Positions 36,395-64,000 of a DNA stretch of 64,000 bases are shown piece after piece (the first letter of the stretch is position 1; each line of letters starts with the position of its first letter). Under the pieces are notes generated by a model. It was not told the DNA's origin. It did no database searches and worked only from the letters and a program-made list of their open reading frames with translations. Source of the stretch: Plumapathes pennacea. Taxonomy: Eukaryota > Cnidaria > Anthozoa > Antipatharia > Myriopathidae. Location: the NCBI GenBank assembly GCA_964036295.1, contig OZ038463.1, positions 6,005,274-6,069,273 on the forward strand, written 5' to 3'. The position numbers were made by a program, and so were the translations under genes.

Positions 36395-36651
36395 CCTTCA
36401 CGCAATGTGGTGACGACTCTCAGATCCTCGTTTGCAGTCTCTTTACCGAGCCCCTGAGGCACACAGAAATGCACGTGATCAAGGAAGTGGGGGAGAAACA
36501 CCCGGAAACGAGAGCTTGGGAACGAAGCACCGTAGTTTTTACGTTTTCAATTGAATCTCGGCCGGCGTTCTCAAAAGTTGAGTTACGTTTCACACGAGAA
36601 TAGCGCTGACCAAACGTACAGTGGGCTCAATTGCAAACGCAGCACAGCACG
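36395..36651. promoter_or_regulatory. Shared divergent promoter region of the JmjC gene and GAMT
   Basis: Only 257 bp separate the JmjC start codon (minus, 36394) from the GAMT start codon (plus, 36652), so both 5' UTRs and core promoters must fit here. A CACGTG E-box lies at 36472-36477 and an ETS-like ggaagt at 36483-36488. No TATA box is evident, as in many bidirectional animal promoters. No experimental support. Confidence 0.6.
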
Positions 36652-39122
36652 ATGGCCACGAAAGTACAAGAGAGCGGGATCTTTAGAGAAGGGGAGGACT
36701 GCAAGACCTCATGGAAAGATGCTTCAGCCAACTACGATGAGACAGACGATCACCTAGAAATTATGGGAAAGCCAGTAATGGAGCGCTGGGAAACACCGTA
36801 CATGCACAAGCTCGCCAGCATTGCCAGTTCTAAAGGTGGCCGTGTGTTAGAGATTGGTTTCGGAATGGCCATAGCAGCCACGAAAGTTCAATCCTTTCCT
36901 ATCGAAGAACATGTCATCATTGAATGCAATGACGGGGTTTTTGAGCGCTTGAAGAAATTTGCCGAAAATGCAGTGCCCAAGGTGACACCTCTAAAAGGTA
37001 TGTATGAGTGTTGGAACGGTCGAGTCCGGGCAAACTCATGTTTGAATGACAATTATTTTAAAAGTGGACTAAAGTGTGCCAAGGTCCTCGTCAAATCATA
37101 CTTCCCCGATTTGTTTTGATTGCACTACAATTTTTACCTTTCAAGGGCGAAATTGACGGTCCATAAAATCCCAGAGTAGATATTCTGGGTTGTAGCGAGC
37201 TTCCTCCACTAATCTACTAAGTCACGCCTGATCGGTCAAGGTCTGATGACGTCACGGCCGATCGGTTAATAAGGATTTGTATGGGGAGATTTTCAAATCA
37301 CATTTTATGCGTGAAAATAAAACAATCTTTCTCCTAAAATTCGTCAGATAACATTACGAGTCCTTATTTACCGTTTAAGGTGACTTTCGAGGCGATTTGG
37401 CGCCGATTTAGCGATTTTTTTTTGTGCTGCATGTGTATGTACTGAAATTTTGGGAAGGCAGTTATATTCAGACGATAAATCTCGCCGTTAAATAACGGCG
37501 AAATACTGTGTTCCTCTATATACAGACAGAAAATCTCGCCGTTAATTAAGGGCGAAATGTTTTGTCGGTATATAAGGATCATTCATACATATTTATTGGC
37601 GATATTTTGTTTGCGTATGTATATATAGTTTATCACGAAATTCGCCATATTCATAACACCCCATGTCGATGTGTCTGAGAAGTCTAGTCATCGTTCTGTT
37701 CTGTGCCGGAGCCGGAGCCGGAGCCGGATGGCGTTTAAGCGATGATTTCGGGGAGAAATCGGCGATTATGTAAGAGCGAGTCGGGGATTTTAGGCATTTG
37801 GCTTCCTGCCTTCCCAAAATTTCAGTACATACACAGGCAGCACAAAAAAAAAAAAAAAAAAATCGCTAAATCGGCGCCAAATCGCCTCGAAAGTCACCTT
37901 AAACAGTAAATGAGGACTCGTAATGTTATCTGACGAATTTTAGGAGAAAGATTGTTTTATTTCCACGCATAAAATGTGATTTGAAAATCTCCCCATACAA
38001 ATCCTTATTAACCGATCGGCCGTGACGTCATCAGACCTTGATCGATCAGGCGTGACTTAGTAACACCTTGTGGGCTGCCTGTGTCCTTACTTTAGAACTA
38101 TCATTATTTATAAAATTACTGTGAAATAAGCGGAATAAGACATTTGAAACCTAATACCGAGAAAAGGCAAATGGAAACCATTCGCCATGTAGTGAAATTT
38201 GTATATTTTGAGCTTGATTACCTGTGTTGTCATGCGACGCATGCGATCATAAAGTCCAAAATTACATGGGAAGGGTGGATGGGGGTAACAGTTGCACAGC
38301 TTTCAATGTCACAGATGTAGCGATAAACTGCACCGCTCGCAAGAGTAGAAATCATGGGGCGGGGGTTTGGTCCTGGACTGAGGATAATTTAGCCTCCTAT
38401 GCAGCCGTTTTCAGTCTCGCTCCCTCTCCAGCGAGACTGAAAACACAGGCGGCCCAAGCTGATTGACTGTGTGACGTCACGGTTGGGTTTTATAAGAAAA
38501 TGTATGGAGATTTTAGTCGATCGATAACTCGAAAAATATTGCGAGAATAGAGCTTAGACTAGCTAACCTTGTTGTGGTGGTGGTTTTCTTGCTGCTGTAG
38601 CAATTTCAGCGTGTTTCGCTGAATTTTTCCTCTAACAGAAAGAAATTCTTTGGGTTGATACACGTTTTATCTCTGTGAAAAGTCCTGTTAATGGCAAAGG
38701 GCCGTATATTTATATCAGTGCTTCTGTTCAACTGTATTTCCATTTTAACATCAGGTCTGTGGGAGGAAGTTGTACCAAGTCTGAAGGACTCGTCTATGGA
38801 TGGCATTCTTTACGACACGTATCCCCTCTCACAGGAAACCTGGCACACCCATCAATTTAATTTTATCAAGAACCACGCCTTCCGCCTCCTGAAGCCGGGT
38901 GGTGTCCTTACCTTCTGTAACTTGACGTCCTGGGGCGAGCTCATGAAGAGAAAGTATGACGACATCGAGAAGATGTTTCAAGAGACGCAGATTCCAGAGC
39001 TTGTGGCCAGCGGCTTTCTCAAGGAGAACATCTCGACTGAGGTCATGGATATCGTGCCCGAAAAGGATTGCCGCTATTACAGTTTTCCTAAAATGATTGC
39101 ACCCATTGTCATCAAACAGTGA
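36652..39122 (+). CDS. GAMT: Guanidinoacetate N-methyltransferase, complete
   Basis: Two coding exons, 36652-36997 and 38755-39122 (TGA), joined in phase 1 give 237 residues; human GAMT has 236. It methylates guanidinoacetate with S-adenosylmethionine to form creatine in the cytosol, the second and last step of creatine synthesis. Motifs: [20 protein letters not shown]-binding motif I in [19 protein letters not shown], the acidic strand-2 end [38 protein letters not shown] and [13 protein letters not shown]. The substrate-binding Glu (IIECND) and Asp (YDTYP) positions are conserved, so activity is expected. The 1.76-kb intron contains an 844-bp TIR element. It shares a promoter region with the JmjC gene and is tail-to-tail with the MATE transporter. 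Confidence 0.97.
37217..38060. mobile_element. 844-bp TIR element in GAMT intron
   Basis: Left end ctaagtcacgcctgatcgg and right end gatcaggcgtgacttag are inverted repeats flanked by TA on both sides. Similarity extends ~280 bp inward on each arm (for example cctaaaattcgtcagataac against its complement) and resumes around tactgaaattttgggaaggc, so nearly the whole element folds back. TA target and length suggest a Tc1/mariner-type nonautonomous element. No transposase is encoded. Confidence 0.85.
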
Positions 39123-39389
39123 ACAAGAGTTGCTGGAACTCGACAAAACCTAAATGTGTAGATTAGGACTCAGTTGTTTGGGTTAATAGTTTGTTAGAGT
39201 TGTAGTTTGTGTCAACACCATGCTGATTATGAACTAAATTTATTGTTATAACGTTATTTTGCTGAGATTTTGAACCAGACAGATTTTCGTGCCATTTTCC
39301 ACATTTTGTTACTATGTATTAAAATGCACTTAAAATAACTCCATATTTGTTGGTATTCACGCTGTATTATTGATTTGGCATGAGCTATT

Positions 39390-39540
39390 TTCGACTGAAT
39401 GTCGAACTAGTAATTACGTGTGATTGCTTTGGTTTTAATTTTGTGTTTGCCACACTAGGGATTGGTCTAAAACAAAGTTCCATCTTGCTTGGGTTCTGAT
39501 TGTTAGACAAATCCTGACGGAAGCAAAACCTCTCAAGGGT
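39390..39540. mobile_element. Partial MITE family B relic
   Basis: Contains gtgtgattgctttggtttt and an attggtc segment as in the family B copies, with a diverged left end and no clear right end. It lies between the 3' ends of GAMT and the MATE gene. Confidence 0.4.
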
Positions 39541-39564
39541 CAAGGGAAACAAAATTGCGGTGGT

Positions 39565-55648
<16,084 letters not shown>

Positions 55649-56558
55649 CTGCAAAAAAAAAAAAAGAGTATTTTCAGGACACCCTCGGGACTAGATTTTA
55701 GCGTCCGCCTTAAAGAGAGTTCAGCTACAGACTGAGAAACAAGGGAAAATCGGCATGGACCAAATCTGCATGCTGTCTGCCTTAGATAAGTGTCTGCTTT
55801 AGAGAGAGTTGATTGTATATAAACATCAAGGTTAGTAAATTGCTTCTGAATTATCAAACTGCAGTCATGCAGTGGACTTACAGACAGTGATGGAATCAAA
55901 CGTAAATTTTAAAGTTGTCAGACAGTTGTACTTAGCAAGGACACTGGTGGTCCAATCGAAGGAGGAACAAAATGAGTCAACGCTGGCCCAATTGTCATTT
56001 AAGGAGTTGCAGTTGGGATTTCATTGCATTTTAATAGAAAAAGTTTTGGAGTTTTGAAGTTCAAATATATGAAAATCCCATCAAACCTGGCTTCTCTTGG
56101 CAAAGTTTCAACACCCAGAGAGCAGACAAACACAGTCCCAAGTGTTGTTCATTGTGTTCATTCTCTTGTTATAGATTTTTCAGTTGGAATATTTTTATGT
56201 CATGCAAGCTTTCTGTCGAACTCAGAGCTGCATCTTCCAGCAACACGATACCTGAATATTGTCAAACTGTAGATGTTCCAGGCATATGCAATCGATTATT
56301 AGAAAACCAATATTGATCAATATTGATAGCAATCAATTTCAATTAGTTAATTAATATCAATTTGCTCAAATTTAATGTATAGTAACATGCCAACTGCAAC
56401 AAGTTGCCTGCCTCAGAGAAAAAAAATCAGATCTCCCATGCTCTTTCTGCATGGAGGCTGACGTCACTTGTATTGGCCAAACATCAGACGTAAAACTTGA
56501 GTCAGTCACTATATGTAGTTGATGACCAACAACTCCTGGGAGCCTGGGAACAAGCAAC

Positions 56559-56630
56559 ACCTTACCGGGATCGAACCCGGATCATCACAAGTCAGTACTA
56601 CAGTAATCGATCACAATGGATAACACTAAA
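56559..56630 (-). tRNA. tRNA-like sequence or tRNA pseudogene
   Basis: On the minus strand ccgggttcgatcccgg forms a perfect T arm/B box, followed by taaggtgtt. The upstream 60 bases do not give a convincing acceptor stem, D arm or anticodon stem. It may be a decayed tRNA or the head of a tRNA-derived SINE. Confidence 0.3.
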
Positions 56631-56790
56631 AATCGATATTGAATTGATAAGGCCACAAAGTTTTGCTTAAATCACTCACATCGGCCCTAAACATTGACAG
56701 GTGCATAAACACGAGTGAATACGACATGTTGATACCGACTGGTATATCTCTTTTGTGACAAAAACAAAAGGTACAATATTTATATGTGAG

Positions 56791-56823
<33 letters not shown>
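56791..56823. repeat. Poly-A tract
   Basis: 33 consecutive A residues upstream of the MATE coding region. Confidence 0.95.
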
Positions 56824-56824
<1 letters not shown>

Positions 56825-57589
56825 CACGCATATATCGAATGAGTGCTGTCTTTAAGCGATTCAGGGCGGTCTTTCAGTTTCTGCGTTATAACCCAGGTAA
56901 TAAAACCATTAAGAGCTCCTGCTCTTTTATCTAGCAATTGAATACGTTACACAGGGCAGGATGGCGGACAATATCGCGACAATTTGGAGCCCGTCTCGAC
57001 TGGGTTGGAAAACGTTTTTTAAACGTCATTGATAATAAACCTGACCCTGACTTGCATCCCGCGTGCTTTGTTGTGTGACCCAGATTTAAGTGGTTTGAGT
57101 ACTTTTGACTCACACATGGTGATCTAGACATGACAAATTCACACCTGGTTTTAAGTCTGCTCTCAGTTTCCTCGTGATCCTCAGGTTTTCTTGGTTTTGA
57201 AACTGAAAACAGGTCGTCATGAAGGCACTCTCAGTCAAACGCAAACAAAAGTGCTGAGAGCACAGAAAACAGATTGACGTCAATTCTTATGGTCAGCGTT
57301 CTTTCACATCATGGTGCAATCCCCGGCTTATCTTTCATAAACCACTGTTGGGATATAAATAGAACACAGGTGCCACTGTTCAGTAAATCTGTTTAAAGAG
57401 CGTAAGTTCCTCGGTCTCGGACCCAAAAAACTGTTGAACCCTCAGGTTAAACGGACTTCCAAAGTCAGGCCATTCAAGCCAAAACTTGTGGGAACTTGGG
57501 TAGAGAACTCATGTATGCTGCACAACGCTTCCCCAATTATAGCGCATGCGTGCATACTGTATTAGTTACCAGTCCTAATGTAGCATATA

Positions 57590-57715
57590 AAGCTTCATAT
57601 GCATCCCTATACAACCCTATACACCCCTATGCAGCCCTATGCAGCCCTGTAAAGCCCTATACATCCCGATACATCCCCATACAGCCCTATACATCCCTAT
57701 GCAGCCCTGTATCGA
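57590..57715. repeat. Minisatellite of 'ccctatacagccctatgca' units
   Basis: About 12 imperfect 9-11 bp units of the form tatacagccc / tatgcagccc / tatacatccc. No gene context is evident. Confidence 0.85.
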
Positions 57716-58452
57716 GTGGCTGACTCGTCCCCAGTCGTCTCTCTTATCTGCGAGTGGGGCTCGCGGGGGCCCGCGAGACTCTGCGCGAATAAGAGAAACG
57801 AGTAACCATTCAAATGCAGTGACAAAAACTAACGAATCACCTCGCGTTGACCTTGCATACCATGGCTTGACTTGGATCGGCAAACGATGAAAAACTGGCT
57901 CGAGTTGGATGAAAATTAAGTACGACCAAATTTGAGCCAACTCATGCCAACTCGGTGGCCAAACGATGGCCAACTCGAGCCAACTAGCAAAGTTGGCGCT
58001 GGAGGTGGCAGTAACGTTTGACCAGGCTTTAGGCCTCGCCCACATTTTTCAGTTTTGGCGGCTTCCTTCCACTTTATGCCGGTATTTTCGGCCACAAAAA
58101 CGGAACTTTGTGAAACAATCTCTTAGTCACGACGGGCAAAAACTGAACTTTTCGAAAACTCTGACATCACCTTCGTTTGTATTTAGTGTTTTCGACATAC
58201 TTTTGCGTTTTAGTACGGAGGATTAAAAACAAATCTAAAACCAACGAGGAAAGATAAATTTTCGTATGAATGGAAAAAAATTCGTTTTCAAAAAATTCCA
58301 CGTTGGGGTGGGACAAACAGACTCTAATGAGTGGAAAGAAACTATGTCACACTAATTCGAACGTTATACGTTAAATACTTTTCGAGAAATGACTAAAAAA
58401 ATGCTAAAATAGCAAAGAATGAGTATGGGTACATTCTTTGCAAATTTTCAAA

Positions 58453-58794
58453 TTAATAAATTTCCACTGGTTTGCCGTGGTGTGGACTCTTATTTACCAC
58501 GATTTACGTCATCACATGGTCAAAATGTTGTGGACTCACGAGGCGCTTCGCCGAGTGAGTCCGCAACTAATTTTGACCATGTGATGACGTAAATCGTGGT
58601 AAATAAGAGTCCACACCACGGCAAACCAGTGGAGATTTGTTTTTTACCACAACATTTAGAAATATACAGGAAACTTTCGTTGTATTTCGCTGCAAAACGT
58701 GACATGCTGGCGTCAGCATCGTTGCCTGGACTCTTATTTACCACGGTAAATCGACCAATCAGAGAGCGAGAAACTAGTGTGTTGTGGTAAAACT
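58453..58794. mobile_element. MITE family A, copy 5 (inverted)
   Basis: ttaataaatttccactgg to gtgttgtggtaaaa, nearly identical to the copy at 44188-44527, including the long inner hairpin around gtggactcacgaggcgcttc. Confidence 0.85.
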
Positions 58795-60242
58795 ACCATT
58801 TGTTCGGGGCATTGTCGGTTGGCCCTTTCCTGTCAGTGTGACGTTGAGTTTTGCCTGCAAGTCAGTTGGCAATGGTCTTTGTACCGAAATAACAACAAGT
58901 GAGCCCTGACTCGCTAGTCGTCGTCTACTCAATACAAATATATATCTGGATCCCGAACCGTTCTCTCGCAGAGCTAATCCCCGAAATATACCTTGTTACA
59001 ACTGTACATGATAGTTGGTTAATCGCATTGTACAGGTTAGGGTGGCGCTAACCACTAAATCGTCCCAAGTGTTCACAGTAGTCATTAGAAAATGCTAGAG
59101 TGGGGTGCTGTGATGCTGCAGAGTTTTATGAGTCAAGGAAGCTGCTATTTGCCCAATTTTCAAGTTTTATTTAGGCGACCTGGACTCCCACAACCGCCAC
59201 ATATTTCCAATAATTTTATGTAGTTACTTCTTAGTTATACTGATGACCAAAGAAGGAAATTAATTTGTTTTTTGGCCCTGGAATGACCACGACAAAACTG
59301 ATTGATCTCAATCTTACTACTGGATTCTCACTACAATGCTGGCACATTGTTCTCTTAAATTGTTGGGAGAATCTGTATTATGAGCTGAGTAGACCTTTAT
59401 AGTTAAGAGGGAGGACATACTTATGATTGAAAAAAAGGATTTATCAACCTAAACAAGATGTGACCACTTACTTACACACGATTATTTTGAATTTATAAAC
59501 AATAATAGCAAGAACAAGGTTTTACCTTTCAATACACCATAACCATTTGCTTCCATATTTTACAGTTAGAACATGCAGTAGCCCAAATAGTTTTACAAAA
59601 TAAATGTATTGGGCAGTCCGTGTCAATCTGTTCTTTTTAAACTACTGTACACTACGGTATTTACAGACGATAAAATTTGTTTGCATTGCAGCTTTGTCTA
59701 ACTTTTCATGAGAGGAACTACTTTCAAAGCGAGGCTTTCCTGGCACGAAGCTCACCAGACAGCAAACAGGTTAAACAGGTTAGTTTTCTGTCAGCCGAGC
59801 CAGTTTCTGTGCAATGAGTCCACTATTGTAAGGGTCGCTCTATAATCCTGACCTGTAGCTTATTCACACACCGAACTACAAATTTAATCCATTTGAACGT
59901 AACCCAAAACTGATATTTGTCACATATTTTGAAGATCTTTTTCGCAGCTTTCTTTGATTTACCACTCTGTCAATTTTCTTTTTAAAAAAATGGCAAATTT
60001 TTTATAAAAATGGCAAAATAACTGAATAATACGAAGCTAACAATCTTCTCAAACAAGTTGATGCATTGGCAATTCATTTTAGATTTCGGTGGCCCTGAAA
60101 TTGATTGGGCGCGCAAAGGATCGTGATTTAGGGGGTTCCTTAAATTCTGCTCATGAAAAGTTTGACATCTGGACCCCAGCAACTCAGCAAAGGCAGATTT
60201 ACGTTACTGCACGTGTACAGAGCAACCGGTTTGTGAATTTCT

Positions 60243-63200
60243 TCACCTCAGGAACACTCTTGGTGGCTCAAAGTCAAAGGAAGTGTAGAACAGAAGATAT
60301 GCTGCTGATGTCTGGAAAAAGATCGCAAAGAACTAGTCAGTTACGAAACAAACAAAAAAGAATTGTACTGACAGACAGAAACAGCCTTGCACTGTAAAGC
60401 CCCGATCAGACGGTGAATGATGGCTGATGATAATCGAGGGATCGCAAATATCACCTACTATCATTGACTATCATAGAAAGCGTGATCAAACGGGAAAACT
60501 CTCATCGACTATCATGGAAAATACAGTTGATGATAGTCTTTGATAGTTCGTGTTCAAACGGGCGCGAGAGTTCGTACTCTCATCAACTCTCGTCGACTAT
60601 CATCACCGTTTGATAGGCGCTTTACAGTGATTACCTCTAACCATCCAATTCAATCGAGTAAAATAAGATAATCGAAAAAGGCCGTTCACACTATCGATCT
60701 GAGATCGATCTGAGATCGATCTGAGGTCGATCCAGGTTAAATGTGAGATGGGTGTGAACAGTAGACCTTTCTATAGATCGAGATCAATCTAACTGAATTT
60801 TCGACAGTCATACAAAAACCTCCGTGATTGAGTAAGACAACAGTTGGATGAGAGAGCCTTCCAAAACCACTTACATTGTACAAAATCACACTTACCACAA
60901 CTTCTCTCGGTGAAATCTCAGAAACATACTGGTCATCAAATTTATACCATGATCTCCGATTATAAACATTCTTGCAGAACGCTGTGTAGTGTCCCCCGTG
61001 CATAGTTCCGTAGTGATTTGAAACAGCGTACAAGCTGAAAGTCTCGGGCCGGCCACCTGGTCCAACAACGTAATCCGACATGTTCAATTTGTCCATAGGG
61101 AACGAAACACTAGTTTGAAGTTTTTGTCTCCACATTCCTTCATACTGAAACCTAGAATAATAGGAGTATTTTAGAATGCAGTTCTTTTTCAAACATAACC
61201 CAGCAGAGCTTCAAATTTATTTTTGGAGAGGAATTATATAAGAGGTCTCAGCATCCTCGTACCCACAATGAGAAGCAGGCCTAGCTACACCATGTGTCTA
61301 CAGAATTTTAGCACATTTGAAGCAAGTTCAAAACTGACCAGACATTGATCCGTAGTAGGAAAACAACAGTAACCAATGACCTACAGGTGTTTATATTTTA
61401 TCACCATGCTACAGAGCAAAGTCGTTTAGTTTCAGAGAGGCCAAACTTTGGAAAGTCAATAATGAGGACATATTTTTTAATTTTGGCAGTCTGTTCCAGG
61501 CTCCAAGATACTTGCCAGGCACAGAAACGAGGCGCGAATTTCTCGCTCCAGTCCTTCGCGTTTTTTTCTGAGCCCTGGTTTCAGTATCTGAGAGCCTGAA
61601 ACAGACCGCCCCTTCCGAAAGGAAATAATACTCAAAGTCATAATACCTTTTCAAGTGTACAATAAGGATTGGCGGCAATCTCCAGACCTGGATGCGTTTA
61701 GTGGCCTCACGGCGCTGCCCGCATCGTGGACAAAACCTGTAAAGTCCAGTGAATAGTAAACTCTTTACCCCAATTCCACTTGAGCTCATAATACAAATTC
61801 TCCTAACCACACGGAAAGAAATGTGCGAGTACTGTAGTGAGAATTCAATTGATTTTGTCCAAGCTAGCCTGCAGACGTCCTGTGTCCCACGTCTGCCACG
61901 CCGATTAATCCAAACAATGCCTCAAATGTGAACTTCTCTACACTGTATACTTAATGCCTGTTGTAAGAGACCGCAAGAGAAAGTTGATCGAACCTTTTTA
62001 CTGCCACAGTTTCTGTCCAAATTTTTAAAAAAAAATACACTGTTCCGACATTGAATGGGTGGAAGAATGATACCTGCTTCAAAGTAGACCAACTTTGCCA
62101 TCTGGTCGACGAAGGTGTTTCTAGTAGGCCACTGTGATTTATCGTCAGCTTTTTTCAGCTCGAAATTCGATCGAAAATCCTACGTTTTATGCATTATACT
62201 TACCATTTATCATCCCCTGACAATTTTTCAGGTTTTGTGAAGATGTTCAAACAATCCTGAAAAGAAAGGAAGAGGATACCAATGTCAGAACCTCTACAAA
62301 ATACAGTTGAAGTTCTCTAGCGTACATCTCTACTAAGTACGGACGCATCTACGAAACCTCGCTTAAACTCTGGCTCAGTCAAACTCTGTATCTACACATT
62401 ATGGTATAAGCGGACAGTTCCAGTTACGGACACTTTTTCTTCTTCCTAAGGTGTTTGCTTACAAGAGCTTCAACATTTAATTTGTTACATTTTGTTCAGA
62501 GCACAGCCCAGGGCATTAGTGAAATGTACCTACGAAGCATCTAACGATTTGAGTTTGAAATCAGCGAGGAAAAACTTGGTGAGTACCTGTAAAGAGCAGT
62601 GGCTAGTGTGGGACGGTAGAGGAAGTGTTAAACTGGAAAAGGTCTCAAAGGTCGCAGACTCTTTTCTGCATGATAGACATTGCATGGTTGACTTGAACAA
62701 GCCCTGCAAGATGAAAATGGGATTTAAAACCTGACGTTGTATGTTAGTATTTCAATAACTTTGCCGAGAATTAACGCGTCTTACTTCTAAAATCTCTCAG
62801 CTTTTAGTCCAAAATTTTCTTTCAGCCACTCACAAGCGATATAGCTCAGCAGAGTTGATAGCTGGCCACAATAAAACCTTGATGCGCAATAGGACTCACT
62901 CTCCAACATCACTTACAAATGTTCTCTTTGAATCATTGGAAGAGTTAGAAATTCAAATTAGAAATTAAACTTAGCATCGCATCCGGTACAATCTTGATCG
63001 CGATCGTCCTCGTCACGGCAGTTTCTGAATTGTTTAGCTCTGCTTCTATACGATTTTGGAAACCATTGCAAGTCTTCGGATGAAAACAAACATATAAGCA
63101 ACAAGTGTCCGTTATGAGTTTCACGTTGGCCAAGGTAAGCAGTAGTTATTACGTATCAGCCATACGCAAAGCATTGTGGTTGATCCCACAAGATGGGGTA

Positions 63201-64000
63201 AAGGGATATTTTTGGTTAGCTGCTGGTTTGACAGGCCAAGCTCATTCAGTTTTCTTGACAGTCGAGTACTGTGATAGCACGGTAAGGCCTCAAATTGTGA
63301 AGCTGGAAAATTAGAATCAGATCGTTGTGTTTGTGTACATACATCAAACAGTTCCACAAAGAAAGAGTCATTCCGCTTCTTGTGGTTTTCCCAGGCAGTT
63401 TTGGCTGCTAACTCCAGTGGAACAGAGTCACCAGGAGCTTTGAGGTACGGCTTTCTCTTGATCTGGTGGTGTTATAAAACGAGCAAACAACAACAACAAC
63501 AACAACAAGACAGGAAAAGTGTAATTTTAGTTGAATGTATCGACGTAGCTGATGTGTGTATCTTTATTTTGAACGCAGTCAGAAATGTGTTGCTGACTCG
63601 ATAGAGCCATTGTCGGGGGATGACTGTCGAAAACCAAAACCAAAGCAAGTACACCACCAATCACAGAGGCTGTAAGAAACACTTTCAACCAATCGGAAGC
63701 CGCGTAATTCGCGTTTGGTTTTACTTTGAAGAGGAAATCAATCAGCAGTGCGAGAACACGCCATCGCCACTTGCTTTCTCGCGTGAGACTATTGCGATAA
63801 GGTTCAATTTGCTTTTGATCTTGATTGGCCAAGAATGCTTCTAAAGTTGTTCGGACCAATCGGAAAGTGTAGCAAACGCAAAACCAAAGCAATCACAAGA
63901 TTACTTTCGACAGTCATCCGAAAACAGCCCTAATCTAAACAATTAAGGTAACTCAACAGCAACTAAAGATTCTCTGTACCCTGTTGATGTCTTCGTGTAA
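60243..64000 (-). CDS. USP8-like ubiquitin carboxyl-terminal hydrolase, C-terminal catalytic part
   Basis: Exons: 63980-64000 (continues past the window), 63343-63462, 62587-62703, 62204-62256, 61647-61736, 60896-61151 and 60243-60311 (TGA). All junctions keep phase. It belongs to the USP cysteine protease family that removes ubiquitin, and is closest to USP8 (endosomal sorting, receptor recycling). Blocks: AAKTAWENHKKRNDSFFVELFD, STMQCLSCRKESATFETFSSLTLP with one zinc CxxC, FCPRCGQRREATKRIQVWRLPP with the second CxxC, HLKRFQYEGMWRQKLQTSVSFP, the His box SNHYGTMHGGHYTAFCKN and KFDDQYVSEIS, then SAAYLLFYTSF. The catalytic Cys box and any N-terminal MIT or rhodanese domains lie beyond the right edge. 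Paralogues such as USP2/USP21 share much of this, so the USP8 assignment is likely, not certain. Confidence 0.92.
60398..60625. repeat. Imperfect inverted and direct repeats of 'gactatcatgga/tgatagtc'
   Basis: Repeated tcatcgactatcat and complementary gatgatagtc segments bounded by gccccgatcagacggtgaatga and catcaccgtttgataggcgc. It looks like a decayed palindromic element in the last USP8-like intron. Confidence 0.5.
60692..60735. repeat. Short tandem repeat gatcgatctga
   Basis: Four copies of an 11-bp gatcgatctga-type unit (cgatctgagatcgatctgag...) in the last USP8-like intron. Confidence 0.8.
63602..63932. mobile_element. MITE family B, copy in USP8-like intron
   Basis: Right end gattactttcgacagtcatc-cgaaaacagccct and left end tagagccattgtcggggga-tgactgtcga are diverged family B inverted repeats. 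The interior shares tttactttgaagaggaaat and cgccatcgccacttgctt with the degraded copy near 3030-3258. Confidence 0.75.

Larger units (their letters stand above)
55649..60242. other. Interval between the MATE first coding exon and the USP8-like stop codon
   Basis: Expected to contain the MATE 5' non-coding exon and promoter and the USP8-like 3' UTR; neither could be placed. Recognisable contents are the tRNA-like sequence, the poly-A tract, the minisatellite at 57590-57715 and a family A MITE at 58453-58794. No further coding exon was recognised. Confidence 0.5.

Noticed and set aside
60089-60397. 102-residue plus-strand frame
   Set aside because: It is antisense to the terminal USP8-like exon at 60243-60311, which has a clear family match on the other strand.

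Overview
This window looks like nuclear DNA of an early-branching marine animal, most likely an anthozoan cnidarian such as a stony coral. That is an inference. The support is many short exons with GT-AG introns, metazoan gene families, an AT-rich background, and very dense small inverted-repeat transposons, LINEs and microsatellites. The species cannot be named from the sequence alone. Exon boundaries below were read by hand from splice signals, reading-frame phase and agreement with known families.

Layout. 135-4903 (+): the 3' part of a gene fusing an aldo-keto reductase to an eight-repeat PQQ-like beta-propeller; a tRNA-His(GTG) gene sits in its last intron. 8956-11166 (-): four exons of an unrecognised charged coiled-coil protein. 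12840-14517 (+): an internally deleted LINE. 14.5-25 kb: repeat-rich, with a tandem duplication whose second copy carries the real promoter and first exon of GATM and whose first copy holds a broken, orphan version of them. 24980-28985 (+): complete GATM (glycine amidinotransferase, 7 coding exons). 29529-36394 (-): a secretory-pathway JmjC/cupin protein ending in RDEL. 36652-39122 (+): complete two-exon GAMT (guanidinoacetate methyltransferase). 39565-55648 (-): complete 15-exon MATE/SLC47 transporter, with a 5'-truncated LINE and several foldback elements in its introns. 60243-64000 (-): the catalytic C-terminus of a USP8-like deubiquitinase that runs off the right edge.

The most interesting arrangement is the block from 25 to 55 kb. 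Both enzymes of creatine synthesis, GATM (arginine + glycine to guanidinoacetate) and GAMT (guanidinoacetate + SAM to creatine), lie about 8 kb apart. The only gene between them is the JmjC gene. It is tail-to-tail with GATM and head-to-head with GAMT (257 bp between start codons). GAMT is tail-to-tail, 442 bp apart, with a MATE transporter, a family whose vertebrate members export creatinine, guanidine and other cations. This may be a metabolic neighbourhood for creatine synthesis and guanidino-compound export.

The repeats are informative too. The GATM-upstream duplication gives filled/empty site pairs for several insertions: an 880-bp element with 235-bp inverted repeats and an ORF, a foldback element with a telomere-like core, and a MITE. 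A 984-bp near-perfect palindrome lies against a Harbinger-like element inside a MATE intron.
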